Assembly: GCF_020283565.1 (NCBI RefSeq)
Contig: NC_060065.1
Coordinates: 46,612,409-46,676,408, forward strand
Direction of reading: 5' to 3'
DNA from: Trifolium pratense
Lineage: Eukaryota > Streptophyta > Magnoliopsida > Fabales > Fabaceae
DNA length: 64,000 bases
The number at the start of each line of letters is the position of its first letter. Within the stretch, counting starts at the first letter, position 1. This document shows, piece by piece, positions 22,700 to 32,909 of this stretch. The position numbers were made by a program, and so were the translations under genes. The notes below the pieces were generated by a model. It did no database searches and had not been told where the DNA came from. It saw only the letters and a program-made list of their open reading frames with translations.

Positions 22700-22945
22700 T
22701 TTAGGGATTTTATTTTTTTGGTTTCGGTCCTTCATTAAATTATTTTTTTGGTTTTGGTCCTTCATTTGTCACGCCAGCATGCCACATGTCATGCCGTTAG
22801 CCACATCAGCATTTTTGAGAGGGGAGGGACGAAAATCAAAAGGAATTGGGCATGCAGGGACTGTTTAAAAAAAAAACATACAGGGACTAAAACAAAAAAA
22901 CGGGAACATACAGGGACTAATGTGATATTTAAGAAGAAAAAAAAT
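22700..22945. repeat. Dispersed repeat with GGTCCTTCATT and CAGGGACTAA motifs
   Basis: The left side has TTTTTTTGGTTTCGGTCCTTCATT, repeated as TTTTTTTGGTTTTGGTCCTTCATT. The right side has CATACAGGGACTAA twice. The inverted relationship of GGTCC...GGGAC suggests a TIR element, but ends were not resolved. Confidence 0.4.
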
Positions 22946-23554
22946 GAGACCATTTACAAATATAATATCTTAAGATTTATGTAATGTAATTGTTCAGAAG
23001 TCGAAACTGATAATCAGACTATCTCATAACCCAACAATATACACATTAATTATATTAAAATTTTAATTTTGACAAAACATTTTTTTTAAAATGTATATTT
23101 GGGAATGCATATACAATTGGTTGTTATAAAAAGGAGTGAGAGAGTATAAGAAAATGTGTTAGATTAGAATATTAGATATTTCATTTAGTGAAAATGTGTA
23201 GATTAATTGAAAAAGAAGTTAAATTGAAATTGGCATGTAATGAATTTTGACCATGAATTTGTGAAGCAATATATTATAGCTTTGCAGTGACATCATGGTA
23301 GGTCTCTACAATGCACTGAGTGACTGCTTGAGTGAACCTTTTTTTTCGATTGTAGGGAATGCTGATCCAAACTATATAGCTCCATTTGTATGCGATTGAT
23401 TCATTTAATAATTTTAGCATAATTTATCAAAAAAAAAAATAGCATAATTAAAAAATCTAACTAGTTGAGTACTATTACTAGTAATATTTTATGGATATGG
23501 AACTTTTATTATCTAATATGAATATTTTAAACAAATTAATATTTGTGCACGCCA
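22946..23554. other. AT-rich intergenic DNA, no gene seen
   Basis: Only the micro-insertion at 23415-23449 was recognised. Confidence 0.5.
23415..23449 (+). repeat. Micro-insertion with 10-bp TSD
   Basis: TAGCATAATT is at 23415-23424 and 23440-23449, flanking TATC plus 11 A. Confidence 0.7.
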
Positions 23555-23559
23555 AATAA

Positions 23560-23668
23560 ATATAATATAACTCAGTTGGTAGAGATATTATATGTAATAT
23601 CCAGAAATCGTAAACATTTATTTACTTTAAAATGTGAAATTTTAATCACTAGACTACTAAATCGAGAA
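23560..23668 (+). mobile_element. SINE copy, diverged
   Basis: The A-box region reads TAACTCAGTTGGTAGAGA, followed by a degraded B-box region and CTTTAAAATGTGAAATTTTA, CACTAGACTACTAAATCGAG. The order matches the copy at 39400-39507. Confidence 0.5.
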
Positions 23669-24135
23669 AAAATAAAAATTATACAAATATTGATTGCAAT
23701 CTTATAATTGAGCTTAAGTGATAAATTAGTTTATTTTAAAGATAACTTATTTGAGAGAACTAATTCTTACGTAGAATAATTCTTAAAAGAATTCTACTAA
23801 TATTTAATCAAAATCCGAATTATAAGACCTCTGAAAATATATATGATGGTTAACATAAAATAATAAAGATGTATTGATTAATGAAAATGCCAAAATTAAA
23901 TAAGAACTTCCTGAAAAATATATATATTAAAAGAAATCATTGTATAAAATATCAAGGTTAGATCTTGTTTGACTTTTCAAACAATTTGGATGATCGGTCC
24001 TACTTTTAATCAAATCAAAGGAGCACTTACATGTAAATACAAATACCAAACCAAGTTACAAGTCAACATATTTTGATTCTATTTATTTTTTTCTGAAGGT
24101 TTTGCAGGACAACAGCACCTTCGTTAGAAGGGGAC

Positions 24136-24189
24136 ACAATTGAAGTTTGAATGCCGTTCAAAAAAAAAAAAAACAATTGAAGTTTGAAT
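24136..24189 (+). repeat. Micro-insertion with 17-bp TSD
   Basis: ACAATTGAAGTTTGAAT is at 24136-24152 and 24173-24189. The inserted 20 bp is GCCGTTC plus 13 A. Confidence 0.85.
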
Positions 24190-24648
24190 ATTTATTATTT
24201 ATAAACTGATCCGATAACTGATGTAAAATATGAAACTTTTGAGAGGAGCATTATCGAATTACTACTAATTCTGTAACCAAAAAAATTACTATAGTAATTC
24301 ATGTGGATTTATATTCTGAGATTTTACTTTTGAAATTAAACTATATTGATAATAAGCAATTGAAACTATGCCAACTAGGTAAAAAGTTGATTTTCTTTTC
24401 ACAAGACTCCTTTTATGTTGTTATTGTAATAATTGTTTTCTTCATAAAAAAAATTAATTGTCTTATAAAAAAATCTCTAATTGTTTTATGTATGTAAAAA
24501 ATATATTTTTATGAAATTACATCCCCCGTCTTATTTATATATTTTTTTTGTCTCGAAATAATCATCATTTTAGAATTATAAAATTGATTAGTATTTTTTT
24601 TACTATATATACCTAAGTCCAGTCATTTAATTATTTTTTTCTCATTCC
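24190..24648. other. AT-rich intergenic DNA, no gene seen
   Basis: No supported gene. The composition changes abruptly at about 24649. Confidence 0.5.
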
Positions 24649-24700
24649 AGCACCGCCCTGTCAAGGCAGAAGCTGCAGGTTCGAGCTCCATCAGTCTCGA
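24649..24700 (+). pseudogene. Plastid-type trnD-GUC fragment
   Basis: The 52 bases beginning AGCACCGCCCTGTCAAGGC and ending CCATCAGTCTCGA match the 3' two thirds of plant plastid trnD-GUC, including the GTC anticodon. From memory of the plastid gene, the differences are all G-to-A or C-to-T, consistent with deamination after transfer to the nucleus. They weaken the T stem, and the 5' third is missing, so it is a dead gene. Confidence 0.75.
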
Positions 24701-24960
24701 CATCAGAGATATCCATTACACAGTAGTTTTGGAGTAGGAATCGTCTTTCACTACCATGAGATGGATGAATTGCCCTATAGCTCTGCTGCACACTTGTTCT
24801 CTCTAGAAAGAGAATGTTCTCAAATCCCCACCATCGGCCTTCTCCTTTCTAGGTCTGGATTTATCGCGTTGTTTCGGTCGTTGTGGTCGACGGGGACCTC
24901 TATCCTCGAAACTGATATTGAGAGTGCTTCCAACCCATTTGAGGGTTAGGGGGTCTTTCT
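24701..24960. other. GC-richer tract attached to the trnD fragment, probably organellar DNA
   Basis: The base composition (close to half G+C) stands out from the AT-rich surroundings and runs on directly from the trnD piece to about GAGGGTTAGGG. I recognise no plastid gene in it. Plant mitochondria often carry plastid-derived trnD, so a mitochondrial source is as likely as a plastid one. Confidence 0.4.
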
Positions 24961-25466
24961 ACTGCAACTGATGTTTTAAAAGCTCCAAACATAAAAGACG
25001 GTAAACATGTGTCAAATATATAACAGATTTGGACGCTCTAGCCAAAAGGTCTTTCCTTGGTATTGGCTAGAAGATAGGGATTAGTCCCCACATAACTACT
25101 ACTCTCTGTTAACTACAATTAATAAGGTGCTTTAATAAATGATAATACTAATGTTATCTTCTATTTTGACAATATATACTAATTTTATCTTCTTTTTATT
25201 TATCAATATATACTAATTTTATGTTTAAAATCAACAAAACTAATCATTTTCTTGTAACCAATAAAATTATAAAAAACTAATAATTTTCTCAAAGATCATA
25301 CACAACTCAAATAAGACACTTTTTATGAGATAGAGACAATAGTAATATACTAGCCGCCGCCGGCATAGGAAATGCATCATGGCAGCCTACGACCACCGGT
25401 ACAAAGTTATATATTTACAATTCACAAAATTTGGCAACCATGTAACATTTGGGAACATGAAAAAGA
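24961..25466. other. AT-rich intergenic DNA, no gene seen
   Basis: No supported feature; a short GC patch with CCGCCGCCGG is at about 25352. Confidence 0.5.
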
Positions 25467-25561
25467 AATGTAACATGGGCATCATCAACAATTATAAGAA
25501 TATAAGCCGAAACATGTGATAAACAATTTTTGATAAATCTTAATAAATGTAACATGGGCAT
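25467..25561. repeat. Tandem-duplicated segment interrupted by the solo LTR
   Basis: AATGTAACATGGGCATCATC begins at about 25467. Its second copy begins at about 25547 and is split after GGCAT by the LTR, resuming CATCAACAATTAT at 25843. The two copies are about 80 bp apart. Confidence 0.75.
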
Positions 25562-25837
25562 TATTGAAAAAAAAGAGAGAGAATTTTGTGGAATCTTTTC
25601 ATTTCTTGATTTATTTCTCATCAATTGAATAGTTATAGTAAGCTCATTTAAATAGAGCTGTAACCACTGATTACATGTGGCAAAGCCACATCAGCAATCT
25701 CTAACTAACTATGTGCCAAGTCAGCAAGGCCCTAACAACCTGTAACAACCTAGTGTCAGCTCAGCATTTATACAACTAACTAGACTAATGCACTAATGCT
25801 TTATACAATTTGTTATTATTACTCTTATATTCTAATA
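25562..25837 (-). mobile_element. Solo LTR of a copia-type retrotransposon
   Basis: The 276-bp unit reads TATTAGAATATAAGAG... to ...CTCTTTTTTTTCAATA on the minus strand, a TG...CA LTR with one transition at each end. The 5-bp TSD GGCAT flanks it (25557-25561 and 25838-25842). The minus strand carries a TATA-like CTCTATTTAAATGAG. No internal region, so it arose by LTR-LTR recombination. A nearby uninterrupted copy of the target confirms the boundaries. Confidence 0.8.
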
Positions 25838-25997
25838 GGCATCATCAACAATTATTATTTATAATTGGTGCTTGAAGTGCCAATTTATATTATTTTTTTG
25901 CAATTTATAATTAAACTTAAGTGGATTTAGTTAGATATTTTTCATAAGATTCTTTAACGTAACCGTCGTGATTTTTAAAATTCATAATATTCTTAAA

Positions 25998-26102
25998 GTA
26001 TCCTTAAGGTGGATAAGTAAGGTGTCTGAAGTTCGAACCTCAACCCCCTGCATATAAAATGTGATGTTCATATCAACCGAGTTAAACTCACGAGGACCAA
26101 CA
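25998..26102 (-). mobile_element. SINE copy
   Basis: On the minus strand: GTCCTCGTGAGTTTAACTCG, then an A-box, ATGCAGGGGG, a B-box GAGGTTCGAACTTC and CACCTTACTTATCCACCTTA. The start matches the TSD-defined copy at 39400. Confidence 0.65.
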
Positions 26103-26293
26103 CTATTATCTTATTTTAGACACTATTCTAGATTTCATATAAGTGAATGGTCGAATGAGCTGCTCCTTTTGACACATTCATGAAAAAAATTGGTGTTCAC
26201 ATCTCCTTGTAATCACTTAAATCCTTGACAGCTAGAAAGTAGTAATACTCACTTTACTTCTTATTTTCGCAGTGCCTAAATATAATTACTTGT

Positions 26294-26335
26294 TAGAAAT
26301 AATATAAAATAATTGACGTGGCTCTATCTTAACAG
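26294..26335 (-). repeat. Inverted fragment of the TRIM terminal repeat
   Basis: GTTAGAAATAATATAAAATA followed by GGCTCTATCTTAACA matches the reverse complement of part of the terminal repeats at 26479-26556 and 26705-26780. Confidence 0.7.
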
Positions 26336-26478
26336 CGTGGTTTGATGGGGAGGAGTTTGTTGTGTTGCTAGTGATGGTGGTTGGGTGACTGTTATGTTGG
26401 GAGAGCAGATCGGTGGAGGTGTGGCATACACCTATGAGGTAAGAAGTGGGTTTATGCCGTCATCTAAGAAATTATAGC

Positions 26479-26780
26479 TAGTCAAATAACCGATTATCCC
26501 AAAAGTTAAGTTGTTAGGATAGAGTCACATCAATGATTTTATATTATTTCTAATATGTCCCCTCACACAATAGTTCATTTGGGCTTGAAGCGTGGATAAT
26601 GCATATGCTCACCTATCATATGCTTAAATTCCACTTTTTTATTAGAAAGTAAAGAAAGCGGGGATCGAACTCTAGACCACTTAGTCATAGAGACTCTGAT
26701 ACCATGTCAAATAATCGATTATGCCAAAACTTAAGTTGTTAAGATAGAATCCCATCAATGATTTTATATTATTTCTAACA
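26479..26780 (-). mobile_element. Very small TRIM-like element (302 bp)
   Basis: Terminal direct repeats of 76-78 bp are at 26479-26556 and 26705-26780; on the minus strand they start TGTTAGAAATAATATAAAAT and end GATTATTTGACA. On the minus strand ATGGTATCAGAGTC (26704-26691) follows the first repeat directly as a tRNA-Met primer-binding site. GTGTGAGGGGACA precedes the second as a polypurine tract. The 148-bp middle has no coding capacity. TSDs are not clear. Confidence 0.8.
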
Positions 26781-27196
26781 TTACTCTTTTGACAAAAAGT
26801 GTGTCCTTAAACTTAAATATAAGCTCCATCAAAATTACTACATACGTATATTCATTGCTTATTTTCCAAACAAAATTCTAATTAATATCACTTAGATTAT
26901 TAAGCTAGTACCATAATTTAAATATATCAAACTATAAAGAAAATATTAACATGCACCCTTAAGTAAAGAAGTTAAATGTAAAAAAAAAAATTTAGAACTT
27001 GTGTATTCAATTTCTTAAAAAAAAAAAAAATACTATTATTTAATGTAAAATTTCTATGTTTACATATTTTAACATGTGCTTTATACATCAATAAATATGA
27101 TTTTGCTTACTTAACAATCATAATCACTTGGCACAAAACAGTGGCAGAGTGTGATCAATAATATATTAGTGCGATAATTACAATATTATTTTCGGT
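26781..27196. other. AT-rich intergenic DNA, no gene seen
   Basis: Poly(A) tracts near 26980 and 27015; nothing else supported. Confidence 0.5.
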
Positions 27197-27466
27197 CTCT
27201 CCGTTTCTTTTTAAGTGCCATTTTAGCATGAAGTTCTCTAACCAAGATAGTGAATTGTTGTGTTTTTTTTTTTCCAATTCTACCTTCATCATTTAATCCA
27301 TCATTTGATTTCTCTTTACAAATAAATTTAGCATATACATTCTTCCTCTCATCATTATATTTTATGGAAAATGTGAAGTAAAGTTATTGAGAAAGTAAGG
27401 GTATAATTGACAAATTGTACTTTAAACTATCAAAACGACACTTAAAAATTAAAGGAACGGAGGGAG
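27197..27466. mobile_element. TIR MITE (CTCTCCGTT / AACGGAGGGAG ends)
   Basis: The left end CTCTCCGTTTCTTTTTAAGT faces the right end ACTTAAAAATTAAAGGAACG followed by GAGGGAG. The inverted repeats are about 40 bp with a 270-bp total. Confidence 0.6.
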
Positions 27467-27474
27467 TACCAATT

Positions 27475-27521
27475 AAGGACCTAGTAACTATGTCAAAAAA
27501 AAAAAAGGACCTAGTAACTAT
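27475..27521 (+). repeat. Micro-insertion with 17-bp TSD
   Basis: AAGGACCTAGTAACTAT is at 27475-27491 and 27505-27521, flanking GTC plus 10 A. It lies just beside the MITE end. Confidence 0.85.
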
Positions 27522-27984
27522 TGTGGTTTGGCGTTTTGTTGAGAGTTGGGATACTCTCCATTTTCAATTATTTTCATTTCTTTCATTATTAAAGTTTTTA
27601 AATATTTTAAAATGTATAAAAGTGATTTGATCTTATTTAATGTCACATTTTTGCATTTACATTTTTGAAACTATATAGTAATGAAAAAATTAGAAATAAT
27701 TAAAAATGAGGATGATCCTAACTCGTTTTGCTAACACCTAACATGAGCTTATACAAATAAAATTTTGATAGCCTAGTTGTGCTCATCAATATACACAGTG
27801 GAGTGTAATGCAAGTAGTTGGTGTGTAGTGTATGCAAGTATTATAAACTAAAAAATAAATTTTAAGTATAATAAACTAAAGATGAAGTTTTCACTTTTAG
27901 GAAGTCAATTGAAGAGATGAATCCTGTTTAAAGAATCTAAATTTTTTTATCTTTTGAATTAATTTATCGTCGAGGTACTTTTGT
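27522..27984. other. AT-rich intergenic DNA, no gene seen
   Basis: No supported feature. Confidence 0.5.
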
Positions 27985-28143
27985 CAGGGATGTTCTTTGT
28001 GACATTTTTAAGTGCACAAGTGAATCTCTGAAAAAAAATGCCCATGTGAATTTTTTGACTGACCCAGCAAATGTTCTAGTGTACAGTTGGGCAAGTGGGA
28101 AGCATGTTTGTGTGGATTTGACTGAAGTTTCTCACTTATGAGA
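27985..28143 (+). pseudogene. Degenerate fragment of a legume transposon-associated ORF
   Basis: A frame reads RDVLCDIFKCTSESLKKNAH, then VNFLTDPANVLVYSWASGKH and VCVDLTEVSHL before a stop. This resembles an ORF repeatedly seen in legume genomes next to retroelement sequence (ADVLVYGWVGGKHACVDLTG-type motif). It is short, lacks a start and is followed by stops. No function is claimed. Confidence 0.45.
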
Positions 28144-28621
28144 TTGATGTCAGAAGATTTTATTGTGGAACAAGCGACCCTTAAAACTGCTTTAAAGTGA
28201 GTTCAAATCTTGCCTAGAACAAAGTATTCGAAAGAATTAAGTTTGATTCATAAAAAAACAAAGTTTTTATCGGACTTTAACTCGCAAAATAGTAGTGCTA
28301 TCAAATTAACCAGGTTAATTAAAAAAAAATTATGGTAGAATTTGCTTCTCTAAAATACTACTGGTGACAAAGATTGTTGAGATAAGCACACGTGGTCACA
28401 TGCATGCCATTGGTTAATTCTACAAAGTCTGTCAGTACACGCCTACACCGATGTCGTCATAGGGCGATTGTCAAGCACGTTTTTCATGCAATAAAACTCT
28501 TATCTTTCAGCTTTTCCAAAATCACCACTTGGACAGTAACAAATCCTCAACCAATGATTTGACAGGGAAGGTTTTCCTTTTTGAGGTAAAAACAGAAGCT
28601 TTTTTTTCCTTAAAATTTTTT
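28144..28621. other. Intergenic DNA, no gene seen
   Basis: No supported gene or bounded element. Confidence 0.5.
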
Positions 28622-28783
28622 GGAAAATAAGTGCCCCGGGCACTCTTTAAGGAAACAAATATAGTAATATTGTATCAGAACTTGTTCAGTCAACTCCTCG
28701 AAAGTTTAAAAAGTTTTATTTCCAACTTAAATATTTTTTTTGTTTCCTTAACCAGTGCCCTGAGACACCTGTTAGCATGACCC
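28622..28783. mobile_element. Small foldback/TIR repeat
   Basis: The left side AGTGCCCCGGGCACTCTTTA, then AGGAAACAAA, faces the right side TTTGTTTCCTTAACCAGTGC, then CCTGAGACACC, as an inverted repeat. Confidence 0.5.
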
Positions 28784-30033
28784 AATTTTTTTTAAGTTGC
28801 TTAAACAAAGTGTGTAAGAAACGTCTAAAAGAATCTAGAATAAAAAAGTTGATTTTTCAATTTTCTGAAAATGATTGAAAATCTTGAAATAAATTGAGTA
28901 GTCATTTTTGTATTATCTTGCACAACCATTTATTTATTATATGAGAGAACAGTAACTTAGTATAGATATGTTTGGTTTAAGAGAAAGAAATAGAGAAGAG
29001 AAAAATACGAAAATCAACAAATGAAATTAAAAATTGAATTCCTATATTTGATTCCTTTTATTGCCTCTCTTTTTTGCGTTAAGAAAAATCTTGAATAGGC
29101 AAAGAAAAGAGCAAATACAAAATTTACAGAATTCATAAAAAGAATGGGATAACCCTCGAACACCAAAGTAATAATAACTAGGTCATTCTAAAGCCAGTAA
29201 AAAGTGCAGAGGAGTGTGTTATAAGAAGGTACACCACAGCCCCTTAGCATTTAGCACCAGCACACTCCCCGACAACATGTGCGATAGACTGCACAAGTGC
29301 AGCCCTCCCAAACAAACTCCATTGCCTAGCTTGATTGTAATCAATTCTAATCAAACCATACTCTCATTCATCCACAATCACGATCCCTTTATGGATGAAA
29401 CCTGGATCAGGATTAGTCTCTATAGGGATAACAGTTTTAATTGATAACATCTACAGCATATGTAGGTTAAAAGGTGAGCTAACAATTAGAAGCTCTACAT
29501 TAGAGGCAACACATCATTTTTGGCGTGAAACTAAAATCAAATTTGACAGAGGATGACATTTTACACTATGAATCAAACACGCTTCGTGTGTGTAATTTCT
29601 GCGACGGAGCTTTTGACATATCAAACAAAGACTAGTTTTCAAGCATTCATGCAATGCATCAGCTACGCACGAAAGATAATAGGTTGATCGGAATAAATAT
29701 ACTAAACAAAAACTTTCCTGTCCCTGTTGGGCAGGTATAATAAATAAATGTTCATATATACATGACCAAGATATTTATCGAAACCCGCCTTAAAAAAATC
29801 TCCAACTGGAGATTATAAATGAATCAAAACTAGATACATGGTTAATCTAATAAATTATAACACAAGTAGACCCCTCTGGAACTTTGATGTACACAAATAA
29901 ATAACTCGGAACTATGACCAACCAATTATACTACCCATTCAATAAAACGAGATCTAGACTGGGGTGGTACCTTGAACAGTTGACAACATTCCTATACAGA
30001 AAATGGTCAGCCAACCAACAAGACCCCGGTCAT
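28784..30033. other. 3' flank of the NAT12 gene and intergenic DNA
   Basis: The 3' UTR of the minus-strand transporter must lie just below 30034. A stretch with more balanced composition (about 29210-29430) has a 76-codon frame but no recognised domain. Nothing else is supported. Confidence 0.5.
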
Positions 30034-31305
30034 TCACAAGCCAACCCACTTCACCCATCTGAAAATTCGACCAACTCTCAATGGCAACCCATAGTCTTTC
30101 GCAATTGTAGGATCTCTTCTAGCAACATCAGGTTCGGACCAAACATATACCCCACGTTCTTGCTTACTGCCAGGAACAGTATTATCCAAGATAACGGCAA
30201 CGAGAAAAGCTACCACCATGTGCAGCGAAAATATTGTGTTCAGGAAATAGTTCAACTGCAAAAGGAATATATTATTAACAAGTGTTTTCTAGAAGGAAAA
30301 AACTGACGTCATCCAATAGCACATACATTTCAAGTGCTAAATATAACAAGGGAACCACAAGTTAAGATGGCTATCGAAGTGTATATTTGTCAGATATAGT
30401 CCGATTGCATCATGAACTCATTACATAATATTATCATATATAGTTATATAACTCTACTAAACACACTCAACAGTGGTTACTAGTTAGAAACCCTGGAATA
30501 ACATGCAGAATGCTATCAGAAAAGGCACTTATACAGGCAGAAATCTTAATGAAAATCCAAGTGTAGTAGACAGTTGATCTTAAAGCATATGTACACAAGC
30601 AACAACCAATTTCACTATTGAATATGAGGCTAATTTCTATTCATTTACAAAATCATGGTGATAAATACGCATAATTGCATATGCCATGATGTGGTTTTCA
30701 TAGCACGCACCTAGCCCAATCGATGGAAGTGTGATACTTCTTTTTTTGTAATATTTATGTTAAAGCGTATTAGAGAATACAATGTATTGCAGTCTATAGG
30801 CTTAGTAATAATTCTAGTGTAGATACAGCTGGCATTAGAAGTGCCACCTAAGCCTCAAGTCTAACAGACTATAAATGTGTACACAATGTATTGAATTCAT
30901 TAAGGACACTCCTAGATATAGAAGTGTCCAGGTGTCCGACACATCGCACACCAACAATCATACAACATCCAGACAGCGCATGCCAGACTCCTCAGATAAG
31001 CGTTCAAAAAAAAACCTTTGGGTTTATCCCTTCGACACAACTCCAACACTTCTTGGACACTACGCAAACACAAATACAACGAAGATGGACATACCTACGT
31101 TTTTTGTAATATAATAGTATTTTAATTGACCGTTTCAAAAATTTCCAACTCTTCTTTCATACACATGTTATCATCTTGGATCTTTCTTTTACAGCTTCCC
31201 TTTTCCGTTCTCCTATTTCATCCGTTATGCTCTTCATATCTCCTTCGGTGGTCATCTTGATTTTCATTTTAGATATTTATAAATGATGCTCGCATCTAAT
31301 TTATG

Positions 31306-31341
<36 letters not shown>

Positions 31342-32861
31342 ATATTTTTGTGTTGGTGTCCTATATGTAGGACATAAGTGGTGTTGATGTGTCCATGTCG
31401 TGTACGGTGTTCAAGTCAAATTCCATGCTTCATAGAGTATTATTGTAATTAAGAAATTTCAATCTAGAATTTGACAACCATCAAAATCAAGCATGCGATT
31501 CAGAATAGTAAAGGAATGTGACAGAGGCATACCCCTCCATATTTGCTTTGGAAAGGCCCGTGAGAAGCCACAATGTAAGGCTGAAAATGTCTTGGCACTG
31601 ACAAGTTGGAATTTGGAGAGATGCCATATTGTTGAAAGTATGCAGGTATGGAAAGAGAGAAGAACAGCGATAATCCAATTATGATGATATTTCGAGAGCT
31701 TCCAGCCTCACTATAGCGTAGATTGGACAAGCCTAATGCTGTAAGCATTGCCCACATAAAGCAGAGGAGACCAGCAACCATGACTACAGGAATTGAAGCA
31801 ATAAACCCTCCAACCTTCCCTATTACATAGTAAAAGTAAAATTAAGCATGGCATCTTTGCAAAAAAAAAAAAAATCTACAGATGAGAGAATGAAAATTAT
31901 ATAAAATTGTGCATCACAAAAGAAGCCAGTAGTCTGAGATAAAATTGAATACCTAATAGAAATAGACAAAGTATAATGAATAAACAGGTATATGTATTTA
32001 GTACAGACATGTAGAATAGCAGCTGTTTTGTGTCCAATAAGCACCAAACAAAACACAATAATGGAGCTTTATTAATAAAACTATTATTGGACAGATGAAA
32101 TATGAAGCACTGCTACGAGGGAGGAAAGGAAAAGGAATCCTCTAAAATAAAAATAAAAAACTAATAAAGAACACAAAACAGAGAAGCTTAAGGGTAAATC
32201 AAGGTAGCTAAATGTTTCTGCATATTGAAGATGTGATTCATCTAAAGCAGACATGAGAAGTTGAGAACAGAGGACCAAAATGATGTTCCCTTGAAAACCC
32301 CCCAACTAACGCCTCATTACATGACTAAGAAAATCATAATATTGAATTTAGTCATCTTCGCCAAAGTATTTAGACTTCAACACCAGCCAGAAATTCACAA
32401 CAAATTGCAAAAACTTATCATACGTACATAACATGGCTGCATGACCATTTAAAAAACAAGTGGCCACTGTTTCTAAACTTGTGTAAGGCCTTTCAATCAA
32501 CATGTAATGTGTATTAATTCTATTAAGTACAGTTTTCACAGGTCATGACAAAAGTTAATGCAATCCATATAGGCTTGTACAGAACAAATATCTTCTTATT
32601 ATAAGGGTTGGAAACTTTTAATAGGACTAGCAAGTTGTAACAAAATGCACCAAAGGGGTCAAGAGTCAAAACTATTGTATCCTAATTGCCATAAACACCA
32701 GAAAATAATCAAATAATGTCACAATGACTCAATACTTTCGCTATTTTTCAATTTCTGTCATGGAAATTTTGAGACTAGAAGTAGAACCTTTAATATAAGA
32801 ATAATAATTGAAATTGAAATGTGATAGGAACTTAGGAAGCCTATAAAAATTGAACCTCCCC

Positions 32862-32909
<48 letters not shown>

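Noticed and set aside
29214..29444. 76-codon frame in the NAT12 3' flank
   Set aside because: Better base balance than its surroundings but no domain, and no link to neighbouring exons.
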